Assembly (NCBI GenBank): GCA_036346405.1
Contig: CM070554.1
Span: 45,283,058-45,347,057, forward strand
From: Phyllostachys edulis
Taxonomy: Eukaryota > Streptophyta > Magnoliopsida > Poales > Poaceae
Direction: 5' to 3'
DNA length: 64,000 nt
Both the position numbers and the translations under genes were made by a program. A model generated the notes under the pieces. That model was given only the letters and a program-made list of their open reading frames with translations, was not told the origin of the DNA and did no database searches. Positions 36,075-45,788 of the stretch are shown here, in pieces; position 1 is the stretch's first letter, and the number at the start of each line of letters is the position of its first letter.

Positions 36075-37019
36075 CTACTTTACTTTTGGGGCTTCTCCAA
36101 GCCTAAGCTCGAGATCTAGTTCTTCAACTGTGGAGCTAGGACAAAGTTTTAGTACCTTTGCACGATGATTATCATTACCATCATCACCACCAGCTTGTTG
36201 TTGGTGCTTACTAGAGGAAGAACATATAGCCCACGGGTTTACCTCGAAATCATTTCTCCTTCTCTTGCGACTTACATGAACAATCTTTTCATCATCAGCT
36301 TCGTTGTCATCCTCAAAGTCCCTTCTAGTCCGGTAGCCCAAAACACTCGGCTTCAATTCACCTCTCCCGGCACGCGATTCTTGGTTAGAACACATCTTAG
36401 CTGCCGGTCTTGGATGATCCTGTGCCAACTGAGCAGCACCAAGAAACGTTTCTTTCTTACCATGTTCTGCGCCAGGCGATGGTGAGGCGAGAGGGGCACA
36501 CAAGACTTGTTTGCCCCAGACCGTTCCGGCAGCTGCAGCTTGAACCAAAGATCTAGAAGGATACGGAAGAACACTGGAATTAGGGTTAGTGTCAGTGCAA
36601 GGAGCACTAGGGTTTGGGCTGTAGGCGTGCTGCAGGGCGCCAATTTGAGGAGGGCACGGTTGGATCATGTAGCTCTGATGCGGCGGCATGCCGTGGTTTC
36701 CACTGCCCCCATCCTCCGCCGCCCCGGAAAGCTTCAGCCTTGCCCGGTCCCTCCGGTGCACGTTCATGTGCCCACCGAGCGCCTGCGCCGACCGGAACTC
36801 CCGGCCGCAGAAGCTGCACGAGTAGGATCTCGGTGGCCAGATGCAACCTCCGAGATGCCCTGCGGAGTCTTCGGCGAAGGCGCGCTCCTCCCACGACTCG
36901 TAATAAGAGGCCGAGCTGCCACCGCCACCGCCAACGATGATTTGCGGGGTGGTGAAGACAGGCGCCTTCTGATCACCCAGCTTTCTCCTGGTCAGCATCC
37001 AGTACCTTGCTGGATCCAT
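36075..37019 (-). CDS. SUPERMAN-class single C2H2 zinc-finger repressor (ZFP10/11-like)
   Basis: Nuclear DNA-binding transcription factor, predicted repressor. The 314-residue protein starts at the ATG at 37019 ([13 protein letters not shown]). The frame opens 13 codons earlier only at a TTG, with an in-frame TAA before it. One C2H2 finger spans residues about 66-88: Cys68, Cys71, His84, His88, with the plant hallmark QALGGH (79-84) and [11 protein letters not shown] before it and [11 protein letters not shown] after it, as in SUPERMAN. A basic patch (RKRRR, about 251-255) is a nuclear localisation candidate, and the C-terminal LDLELRL (301-307) is an EAR repression motif. It is a single exon, as usual in this family. 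The N-terminal ARYWM plus [16 protein letters not shown] resemble ZFP10/ZFP11-type members more than SUPERMAN itself. It is the only intact gene in the window. The target genes and exact orthologue are unknown. Confidence 0.95.
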   Translation of the reverse strand: MDPARYWMLTRRKLGDQKAPVFTTPQIIVGGGGGSSASYYESWEERAFAEDSAGHLGGCIWPPRSYSCSFCGREFRSAQALGGHMNVHRRDRARLKLSGAAEDGGSGNHGMPPHQSYMIQPCPPQIGALQHAYSPNPSAPCTDTNPNSSVLPYPSRSLVQAAAAGTVWGKQVLCAPLASPSPGAEHGKKETFLGAAQLAQDHPRPAAKMCSNQESRAGRGELKPSVLGYRTRRDFEDDNEADDEKIVHVSRKRRRNDFEVNPWAICSSSSKHQQQAGGDDGNDNHRAKVLKLCPSSTVEELDLELRLGEAPKVK

Positions 37020-37589
37020 GAGTGGACACAAACCTAATTCCTGACCTCTTAACTTCAAGTTCTTGGTAGATTAAAAGATGCAAAGTGCTAGATGAAGAGA
37101 TGAATCATCTGAATCCAAGATGAAGCAGGACGTCCTGCGTACATATGAGAATGTAGCTATGAGAGGAAGCAAAAGGGAAGAAGCTGCAAGGGAGGTGAGG
37201 AGGTAGCTTGATTTGCTTGTCTTTATGGATGCAAACTGACTCCTCTTTTGCTTGTCTGTAGTACTATTAGTTCCTCCAACAAATAATAGTAGGCAAGAGG
37301 GCCCGCCATCTTTTCTTCTCGTCAGTTTGTCATAGGAAGTGTGACTGTTTCTGGAGGAACGAAAAGTGGCATCTTATTCAAATCTCAGATCAGTGTTTGC
37401 TAGCAAGTGCAACTAGTTACAAGATTGATCAATATTTAACCTTATGCTGCAGTGTATGGAAAGTGGTGGTGCCCTGGCTAGCTAGCTTGTGATAGTGATA
37501 CTTAACAGGGAATCCAATAATTGCACGGGGAGGTTAATTGTGGTTAATTTTCGCGTGCTGGAATATTGAAGGACAATGATAAGTGTGTA
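37020..37589 (-). promoter_or_regulatory. Upstream region of the zinc-finger gene
   Basis: The probable 5' leader and promoter of the minus-strand gene. A purine-rich stretch (37148-37210; CT-rich on the coding strand) fits a plant leader. I could not identify a convincing TATA box within 300 bases. Confidence 0.45.
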
Positions 37590-37848
37590 CACCTAGTCAC
37601 AAAAGAAAGTCATTACGGATAACGTGCAGTCAAACTTTATAAACTTTGGGTATTATTATTTTTTTAATATTTAGAATGAACAAGTGAGAGTGATATGTAT
37701 AGATTTGTCTCGAAGAGTACTCTCATAATATTATAGTTTTAGTAGGTTTTATAAATATATTACAATAGAAATAGAAATGAATGGTAAAGCTGCATTTTGG
37801 AGACCGTGCCAATCTCCAAATACGACTTTCTTTTGTGACTAGAGGGAG
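37590..37848. mobile_element. Stowaway-like MITE (259 bp)
   Basis: Terminal inverted repeats CTAGTCACAAAAGAAAGTC (left, 37593) and GACTTTCTTTTGTGACTAG (right), the right one ending in AGGGAG, flanked by TA (37588-37589 and 37849-37850). AT-rich interior, no coding capacity. The size, TA target and CTCCCTC-like end fit Stowaway/Tc1-mariner-derived elements. It lies about 570 bp upstream of the zinc-finger start codon. Confidence 0.8.
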
Positions 37849-39440
37849 TATACTACTTGGCTTCAATACGCACCATGAGTCCAAATTGTGTGATGATCTC
37901 GTGTTCACGGCCTGCAAATTAAAGAGCATGACGTATGTTCTAAAAGGTTTGACGTTTAAAATGTGTATAAATGAGTCTTGACTTTCACATATATCTCCCT
38001 CCTTTTCTCAATATTTATCCAATTCATTGAGATTGACATATCACAACAATTGTTCATTAAGGGAGTCAAAAGTGTATCTATCACATCTTTTACATCCTCT
38101 ACACCTTCTATTGATGATGTAAAAGATGAGCGCTATGGTTGAAATGTGGAATTTAATACATACAGATAAACAATGTACAACTGTCACTTAGATCTTGAGC
38201 TTCCTTTCTTCTAGAGTACAAGGCGGACACACACTCCACCTACACCACACTCTCCATCCCTGAGCACATACATACATGCATACGCATGCACCTCTCTACA
38301 CACGCTGAAAATTTATTGGAGACACCTAAAGCCTCACATAGCGTGTGGCACACACTTTCCTACTGAATGAACGCATGTGTAATTCCAAAATCAGTAGACA
38401 CCAATATCGAGGTTGGGACTTAACGCTGGTGGGCTCAACCATGCGCCTAGTCATTTGGCCGTAGGCCAGCTTCCGATCTTGAGCCTGCTTGTTCTGTCCA
38501 TATCTGTAGTTAGGCAAATATTGTCCAACAGAGGGATCAGTATGTCATACAAGGTGGCTGACCTAGGTACGTTTATCTGTCCATTTTGTTAAATACTTTC
38601 CAAAGAAAACATGTGATAAGTACTTTGGTTGAAACACATAATACTAATAGTATTTTACAATGACAGAAGTTGCAAAACGCCAGAGTTATATTTGCATGTG
38701 GTATATAGCCATACTATTTTACCATAAACATTGGATAAAACCGGGATATTTTGGTAAGTGGCACGTAACCCTAAGTTTTGTTACCTCAACGCTGCACTAA
38801 ACTAGATGGCTTGGACGTGGCCGCTAGCGGAAGCTCTTGTCATGCATTCAAATTATCTGTGGTTCTTTGTAACTTGTAGGCCAAAGTTGTTGGGGGTTCT
38901 CTGCCACTTAATTTGTAACATACCTGATGTTTTCTACAACTTCTGCTACAGTACCTAGGGCTTCTATAATTTACTGTAAATAATTTACGGGGTCGAAGCA
39001 ATAAGTAGCTAGTTCAAATGTTTTACGTCAGACGTGTGGACCTCAGAAGTAGTGATATGTCCAAATAAAGCAAGTGGTCATTAGCTCATCTCTTACGTGT
39101 GCTAGCTAAATGTACATATATATGTGCGTTGTAGATAAACACGAGGACATAAAATAAAGTAAAGTTCTTCGTTACACATAACCACCCCGGGGGAGTCTAA
39201 GGTGTGTCCTGCTATGGGTTTTCCGCCCTCTTCAAGAAGCTACCTCGAGGTATAGTAAATTTTCCTCTTGTCCTCGCAAATAATAGTAAAAAAGAAAACT
39301 CTCTGCTTTGAAACGGCATTAAGGTACAAATACAATAGGAGTTTTCTGTATAACTTTAGTAAACAATTTTGATAGGATGAAAAACGAAAAATAAAATCTA
39401 AATCGAGATAATCTAAATAGAGTTGTACCATATTATACAA
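37849..39440. other. Intergenic sequence
   Basis: No supported gene. There is a 13-bp perfect inverted repeat CATCTTTTACATC / GATGTAAAAGATG at about 38083-38128 with an about 19-bp loop. 38200-38530 has the look of an old repeat but no family was recognised. Confidence 0.5.
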
Positions 39441-39677
39441 CCTTGCAAAATTTGAAGACCTTTTTTTTCCACCTCGCACTACGATCCCCTCCAGATTGTA
39501 GCAGCGCCAGATCCCGCCCATGCCGGCGCTGCCGTCACCCTTGCGCGCCCATGGGAGGAGACCGCGTTCGCCCGGTCACACCTACCCTGCCCACCATTTC
39601 TCTCTGCTTGGGTCTCGTCGCCACGCGAGATAATTGCAAGAACCCGAGCCGCCCGCATTTTTCTTGTCGCCGTTCTT
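39441..39677 (+). repeat. Probable Tekay-B 5' LTR, GC-rich part
   Basis: GC-rich stretch (39475-39670) of the kind found in the centre of Tekay LTRs (compare 7960-8330). It runs directly into the duplicated LTR segment. The LTR start itself was not found, so the 5' LTR is probably truncated on the left. Confidence 0.5.
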
Positions 39678-40945
39678 GTCTCCATCTCACTACTTGAAGC
39701 TCTCCCTTGTGTGTCAAAACACTTCACTTCTATTGCCGTTTCCATTTCTCCCCTCCTCGGTAACTTTCATCCACCATAGCACTCAGAATACTTCATGACC
39801 GAACACCGTATATTCGACCTAAGTGTAAGCGTACAATGGCATGTGTCGGTATAGGACGGCCTTAGCTAATTAAGTCATCAAAAACTAACCATGTGTGTTG
39901 GTAGGCCATGGTAGCGCGAGCATGATCCGTATAGGCATGTTTGAAGGGGCTCCTTTCACCACGATGTTGGGCACAAAGCTTGCCGACACAATAGTGAATG
40001 CCTCACTAAGGCAGAGGTGTACCTGGGTGAAGTGAGGGTGTTCATTCACCAGACTAGTGTAAGGTTAGGACTAGGTGATGTAAAGGCTTCGACACGTGCT
40101 CTAGACTGCTTACCAAATGTTAGTGGACGGTAGTATCGACGGATGTCGAACAAACTAGAGAATTTATGTGTTGTGGGTAAAGTTGTACTCCTATGAAGAG
40201 TGTAAATATATTTAAATAGCCGTGCTCGCAGTGATGAGCGTACTAAGTGTAGTATTGCCAGGTATAGTCTTCGTTTTTACAAAAATGGTTCTTGTTGGGA
40301 AATGAGAGAACGGTTTTTGTTGTGTTATTTGAGTTGAGTGCCATGTCTATGGCTGAAAATAAGATGTTGCTCGCTGCTGAGGAGGGTTGCGAGTTGTTAT
40401 TTATTCAATTACTTACTTGTTGTCATTTATCTATTTAACCGCTTTTTAAATTTCTGTTGCAAAATACTATGTATTGATATTGCAAATAAAATTTGCTTAA
40501 TGTTGAAAACAACTTGTAGCATAGAGCCTCATCTCTTGTTAGCCTTACATTTATACAATTTTTGTGATACACTACAAGTCTTGCTAAGTAAGCAATGTAC
40601 TAAATCTTTCTTAAATTGTTGTTCAGACTTAGAGGATGAGTCTACGCCGGACGACGCTTTCTTTGCACTCGGTATCGGAGGGTTCGGTGACGGGTCTTTC
40701 TAGGACTTGTCTCTTGTCGGTTGCCTGAGGGTTTGTATGGGCATACCACTTGACTATTTTGGTTTATTTACTATGCTTTCCGCTGCACTCTATTGATACT
40801 TGAGTTTTATTTGGCCAGTAGGCCCTTGTAATGTAAAGTTTGTAATCGCTTAAGTTATGTACCATACTTGTTTCATTTTGTATGTATGCATGGATGTGTA
40901 TACCATAGTTGTAGATGTGTATACTAGCCACTAATCATGGGACTA
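39678..40945 (+). repeat. LTR tandem duplication, copy 1 (1268 bp)
   Basis: It matches 40946-42155 plus 45657-45716 almost base for base, with only scattered differences. The content resembles the 3' half of the Tekay-A LTR at 10260-10560 (CAAGTCTTGCT ... CAGTTGCCTTG/CGGTTGCCTGAGG ... TTTCCGCTGCA), so it is LTR sequence, not a gene. A 121-codon frame present in both copies (40338 and 41606) is therefore not evidence of coding. Confidence 0.92.
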
Positions 40946-42155
40946 GTCTCCATCTCACTACTTGAAGCTCTCCCTTGTGTGTCAAAACACTTCACTTCCA
41001 TTGCCGTTTCCATTTCTCCCCTCCTCGGTAACTTTCATCCACCATAGCAGTCGGAATACTTCATGACCGAACACCGTATATTCGACCTAAGTGTAAGCGT
41101 ACAATGGCATGTATCGGTATGGGACGGCCTTAGCTAATTAAGTCATCAAAAACTAGCCATGTGTGTTGGTAGGCCATGGTAGCGTGAGCATGATCCGTAT
41201 AGGCATGTTTGAAGGGGCTCCTTTCACCACGATGTTGGGCACAAAGCTTGCCGACACAATAGTGAATGCCTCACTAAGGCAGGGGTGTACTCGGGTGAAG
41301 TGAGGGTGTTCATTCACCGGGCTAGTGTAAGGTTAGGACTAGGTGATGTAAAGGTTTTGACACATGCTCTAGACTGCTTACCAAATGTTAGTGGACGGTA
41401 GTATCGACGGATGTCGAACAAACTAGAGAATTTGTGTGTTGTTGGTAAAGTTGTACTCCTATGAAGAGTGTAAATATATTTAAATAGCCGTGCTCGCAGT
41501 GATGAGCGTACTAAGTGTAGTATTGCCAGGTATAGTCTTCGTTTTTACAAAAATGGTTCTTGTTGGGAAATGAGAGAATGGTTTTTGTTGTGTTATTTTA
41601 GTTGAGTGCCATGTCTATGGCTGAAAATAAGATGTTGCTCGCAGCTGAGAAGGGTTGCGAGTTGTTATTTATTCAATTACTTACTTGTTGTCATTTATCT
41701 ATTTAACCGCTTTTTAAATTTCCGTTGCAAAATACTACGTATTGATATTGCAAATAAAATTTTCTTAATGTTCAAAACAACTTGTAGCATAGAGCCTCAT
41801 CTCTTGTTAGCCTTGCATTTATACAATTTTTGTGATACACTACAAGTCTTGCTAAGTAAGCAATGTACTAAATCTTTCTTAAATTGTTGTTCAGACTTAG
41901 AGGATGAGTCTACGCCAGACGACGCTTTCTTTGCACTCGGTATCGGAGGGTTCGGTGACGGGTCTTTCTAGGACTTGTCTCTTGTCGGTTGCCTGAGGGT
42001 TTGTATGGGCATACCACTTGACTATTTTGGTTTATTTACTATGCTTTCCGCTGCACTCTATTGATACTTGAGTTTTATTTGGCCAGTAGGCCCTTGTAAT
42101 GTAAAGTTTGTAATCGCTTAAGTTATGTACCATATTTGTTTCATTTTGTATGTAT
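40946..42155 (+). repeat. LTR tandem duplication, copy 2, first part
   Basis: Direct tandem copy of 39678-40945, starting GTCTCCATCTC. It is interrupted after TAT (42153-42155) by CACTA-4 and continues at 45654. Confidence 0.92.
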
Positions 42156-42412
42156 CACTACTACAGAAAAGGCCTTCACAGACGGTTCAAAAATGTCATC
42201 ACAGACGGTTTCTTGAGCCGTCTGAGTTTATGGGTCAGTGATGCATGAGGTCATCACAGACGGTTTTCAAACCGTCTGTGATGCATACTACCACAGACGG
42301 TTTCAGCCACAAACCGTCTGTGATGACTATATATCACAGACGGTTTTAGCCACAAACCATTTGTGATATCTATATATCACAGGCGGTTTGTGGCTGAAAC
42401 CATATGTGATGA

Positions 42413-42735
42413 CTCTTCTCTATAAAGCCACCAAGTAGTGACTGCTTGTGCCTTTAAAACCGGCATCATATATATATATATATTTATTTCTATTGTTCCT
42501 AGTCCCTTAACCACTTTCGAAGTCGTCCACGACATGAGGAAAAGGAGCTGACAACGAGGCAACCTCATTGAGCCCTGCAAATTTAAAAATCTGGTTGCTG
42601 AAGCGTCGGGACATCCAATTACTTGTTTGCTAATACATGATGCCACTTCAATGAGGTTGCCCGTCACTTTCTTAGCGTAGGTACTCATGTCAAAAATGTC
42701 AACGCGACTCATCAAAAAAAGTGGTGAGGACTTAG

Positions 42736-42812
<77 letters not shown>

Positions 42813-42855
42813 AAAGGCACAAGCAGTCACTGCTTGGAGACTTTATAGAGAAGAG
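42413..42855. repeat. Inverted-repeat (MITE-like) element inside CACTA-4
   Basis: The left arm CTCTTCTCTATAAAG ... GTGACTGCTTGTGCCTTTAAA (42413-42459) is mirrored by TTTAAAAGGCACAAGCAGTC ... CTTTATAGAGAAGAG (42809-42855). Both arms are followed inward by AT repeats. No target duplication was found, so it may be a foldback rather than a transposed MITE. Confidence 0.8.
42739..42809. repeat. TA dinucleotide microsatellite
   Basis: An uninterrupted TA run of about 71 bases. The isoleucine/tyrosine-alternating open frame across it is an artefact. Confidence 0.98.
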
Positions 42856-42862
42856 GTTAGGA

Positions 42863-43977
42863 ATAAAATGGTAGGACGATGTACCTAGGACGCAAGATAG
42901 GAGAACTTGACCTGCATGAACACAGTTACACAAACAAATGTGAAATGAATGGCGAGAAGCAACAGATGACATCTTGACAAAATGACAAATCGACAAATAA
43001 GTTTTGTCAAATCGACAAATAAGTCATAACATACATATCACACATTTTATACATCTATTTTTGCAAATCATCAATCATACATATCAACAGCCCATGGTTC
43101 ACCAAGCAAGTTTCCACTATCAATAGCAGACAACACTTGACACTTCTGAATAAGTCATAAGTCATAACAATATAACATATCAACAGCTCATACATATCAA
43201 CAACCCAATAAGTCATAACATATCAAGCCCCATCCGAACCCACAGCATGAACTAAGCAAGATGCATAGAATGCATAAGACTATTATATTAACATCATTGA
43301 GCAGTTCAACAGTTCAACAGCAAGACCAAGGGTGTACAAACCCGGCCACCACACAGAGCACTAGCCATTTTCATCACAGAGCAAGCGGGTAGAGACAGAG
43401 AGGGAGTAAGGTAGGATGATACCTCAGCACAGCGCAACCACGGTGGCGACCCCACCACCAGTACAACCCTCATCTATGTCCTTCACCTTGCATAAATCAC
43501 ACAAACCTCAGGACACAACTTAAGGCTCAAGCATAAAAATCAAACTCAACACAAGACATTAAGCTAACAGATCTAGAGGAGAATAGAGGGAGGATGGGGA
43601 AAGCAAAGACCGGCTAGGGCCCGAGCGCAGAGGCCGAAAGCAGAGAACCAAGCCATGGCGGTATAGCGACACGCGAGGCCAAGCCTAGTGGCAGGTGGTG
43701 GCGTCACCGTAGTTGTGGCAGGACCACGACATCGCGAAGACACTACTATCGTCACGAGTGTTTACGTAGTGCGAGTGGTGTCTGGCCGTGGCGGCGGCGG
43801 CGACGGGTTGGGCGGCGGCAACAGCGAGGTCGGCGGTGGCGTCGAGGTGGGGAGGGGAACGGAGTAAATGCGTTGGGCAGTGACGAGTTAGGGCGGGCGC
43901 AAACCCTAGCGGAGCTTGGGGAGTGACGAGAGTTAGGGCGAGCGCAAACCCTAGCGGCCCGGCTCGTACTAATAAAG
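42863..43977. other. CACTA-4 interior without recognised gene
   Basis: AT-rich to 43360, then GC-rich. The phrase CATAGCAGAGCAAGCGGGTAG-like wording near 43378 resembles 25355 in CACTA-3. A tandem duplication of about 38 bp (GTGACGAG.GTTAGGGCG.GCGCAAACCCTAGCGG in two copies) lies at 43880-43956. Arginine/proline-rich minus-strand frames here are probably chance. Confidence 0.5.
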
Positions 43978-44106
43978 AGATTTATCACGAGCGGTTCTAT
44001 TATCGAACCGTCGGTGATAATATCTAAACGGTTCCATTATGGAACCGTCAGTGATATGTCCCATATCACGAGCGGTTCCATTATGGAACCGTCGATGATA
44101 TGGTTT
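43978..44106. repeat. Second type of CACTA-like subterminal repeat
   Basis: Four to five alternating copies of TATCACGAGCGGTTC and GAACCGTC.GTGATA. The motif differs from the ACAGACGGTT repeats at the ends of CACTA-4, so this looks like a remnant of another CACTA-type end lying inside it. Confidence 0.65.
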
Positions 44107-44220
44107 TTTCTCAAGTATATTTATCTTGTATATACACTTACATGACATGAAGAAATTACATGTTTATATGTCAATTTTGTCATTTAAATACTTCTGAAAA
44201 TTTGCTTTAACTATATATAT

Positions 44221-44276
<56 letters not shown>

Positions 44277-44362
44277 TTTGTTCCACTAAACCGTCTACGA
44301 TATAATTAATATTAATTGTAACTTCACCTCCAAACTAGATTTTGTTTTTCCACAAAACCGTC

Positions 44363-44399
<37 letters not shown>

Positions 44400-44545
44400 A
44401 TAATTCAACATATAATTAATATAGTAACTTCACCTCCAAACTTTTTTTTCATTTTGGAATTTTCATATATATATATGGCCAAGCAGTGGGCGTTAAACTA
44501 CAAAAAGATTAAAAAAGTAGAAACCTATAAATAAACAAAGTTTTT
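44107..44545. repeat. AT-rich spacer with TA microsatellites
   Basis: TA runs at 44212-44270 (with one imperfect step) and 44366-44397. The phrase AACTTCACCTCCAAACT is repeated at about 44321 and 44427. No gene. Confidence 0.85.
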
Positions 44546-45091
44546 CTAGTGGCGGAGGTAGGCTGCTATCTCCGTCTTCAATACTTCATAGGCGACGGCG
44601 TCGGCATCGGACGGTTCCTGATCATCAGCGAATGAAGCCTGAAATGCGTCCACCCGCTGACGCGCTCGTTCAAGTGTCTCTCGAAGACCCTCGGACTATT
44701 GAACCAAGAAGAATTGAGCCCATAGGCTCTCTTCCCTTGCTTGAGGGGTCTCGGCCTGGTCGACTCGGTCGCCTGCCGCCTCGATTACGCAGTCCAAGTG
44801 ACGGCAAGCCTCTTGGAGACGTGCAACGTCGTTTTGGAGGACTACGTCGATGACGCGGTAAACTCGCCGAAAGTGGGAGATCACCCGGAAGACACGACGG
44901 AGAAGGATGTCAAGACGGCGGAAGGTGGCCGTCACCTGCTCCGGCAAATTCTCCGCCGGTAGAGGAGTGAAGACACTGTTGATCAAACAGTGTTCTTCAA
45001 AGAAACCGCAGTTCAACGTACACGAAAGAGGTGCTTATGCAGGTCACGGCGGGAAGGCCATCAATGCCGGCGACAAGGAAGAGGCAGCCAT
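44546..45091 (-). pseudogene. Unrecognised ORF of CACTA-4, three premature stops
   Basis: On the minus strand an ATG in good context (45091, AAATGGCTGCC) opens a frame of 182 codons ending at TAG 44546-44548. It has three internal stops: TGA and TAA near the start and TAG at 44696. Otherwise the frame is coherent: a helical, charged protein with heptad-like regions (for example LQEACRHLDCVIEAAGDRVD, then ETLERARQRVDAF) and an end reading AYEVLKTEIAAYLRH. Base composition is GC-rich against the AT-rich surroundings. A TATA box lies about 55 bases upstream. No family is recognised. It could be a captured host gene or the decayed accessory gene of the family. Confidence 0.6.
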
Positions 45092-45145
45092 TTCTATTTT
45101 TTTTATATAAATATGTGGGGATGATCATCTTGGATGGCGGATGAT

Positions 45146-45158
45146 CCTTTTTATAAAA
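45146..45158 (-). promoter_or_regulatory. TATA box upstream of the CACTA-4 ORF
   Basis: Minus strand TTTTATAAAAAGG, about 55 bases before the ATG at 45091, the distance expected for a TATA box and a short leader. Confidence 0.55.
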
Positions 45159-45181
45159 CAAGGAATAAATTCAGAGCGTGA

Positions 45182-45285
45182 GACGAAGAGACGCATCGGG
45201 GAGCCGAAGCGGTTCTATGCGACGAAGAGACGCATCGGGGAGCCGAAGCGGATGGCGACGAATAGACGCATCGGCGACGAAGAAA
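45182..45285. repeat. Tandem repeat upstream of the TATA box
   Basis: Two nearly identical copies and one shortened copy of an about 39-bp unit containing GACGAAGAGACGCATCGGGG and AGCCGAAGCGG. Placed directly upstream (minus sense) of the TATA box, they could be promoter-proximal elements or TNPA-type binding repeats. Confidence 0.8.
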
Positions 45286-45653
45286 CTCACCGTGGAGCTG
45301 TAGCGATATTATCATAGACGGTTATAACAAAAAACCGTCTGTGATATGTGATAATATCACAGACGGTTATTGTTAAGAACCGTCTGTGATGTTTCACAGA
45401 CGGTTCTTATTGAAAACTGTCTGTGATATGTAGTATTATCACAGACGGTTATTAACAAGAACCGTCTGTGAAGTATCACAGATGGTTTTCAACATGAACC
45501 GTCTGTGATATTACCTCTTCACAGACAGTTTTTAGCTTAGCCAATAACACAGACGGTCTCTAAACCAAAACCGTCTGTGATTGAATGTAATACAGACGGT
45601 TTTGGTCAACCGTCTGTGATGAGGCATCCAGTATTAGACTTTTTGTAGTAGTG

Positions 45654-45716
45654 TATGCATGGATGTGTATACCATAGTTGTAGATGTGTATACTAGCCAC
45701 TAATCATGGGACTAGT
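45654..45716 (+). repeat. LTR tandem duplication, copy 2, end
   Basis: Continues copy 2 after CACTA-4 (TATGCATGGATGTG ... CATGGGACTAG), matching 40883-40945. After 45716 the sequence departs from copy 1. Confidence 0.9.
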
Positions 45717-45788
45717 ACGGTACACACACGAGGGCTTTGAGTATTCCACACCTAGGGTCCAACTGACATAATACTGGTAACTCACTCT

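Larger units (their letters stand above)
42156..45653. mobile_element. CACTA-4, non-autonomous CACTA element (3498 bp)
   Basis: The left end is CACTACTACAGAAAAGGCC and the right end, read inward, CACTACTACAAAAAGTC. The flanks are the duplicated target TAT (42153-42155 and 45654-45656). The uninterrupted sequence exists in LTR copy 1 at about 40885, which confirms both borders. Subterminal ACAGACGGTT-type repeats lie at 42176-42400 and 45312-45630. The ends are close to those of CACTA-2, so both belong to one family. The interior has a foldback element, AT microsatellites, and a decayed ORF with its own TATA box, but no transposase. Confidence 0.95.

Noticed and set aside
37020..37058. Upstream extension of the zinc-finger protein by 13 residues
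   Set aside because: The extension would start at TTG; the first ATG is at 37019 and gives the N-terminus expected for the family.
40338..41971. Same 121-codon frame in two places (40338-40703 and 41606-41971)
   Set aside because: The frames are copies because the LTR segment is tandemly duplicated, and the corresponding part of Tekay LTRs is non-coding.
42377..42820. Minus-strand frame with long isoleucine/tyrosine alternation
   Set aside because: It is produced by the TA microsatellite at 42739-42809; no protein family is present.
39678..45716. The two 1268-bp copies taken as the two LTRs of one small element
   Set aside because: They are directly adjacent with no internal region or primer site between them, and the content is only the 3' part of an LTR.
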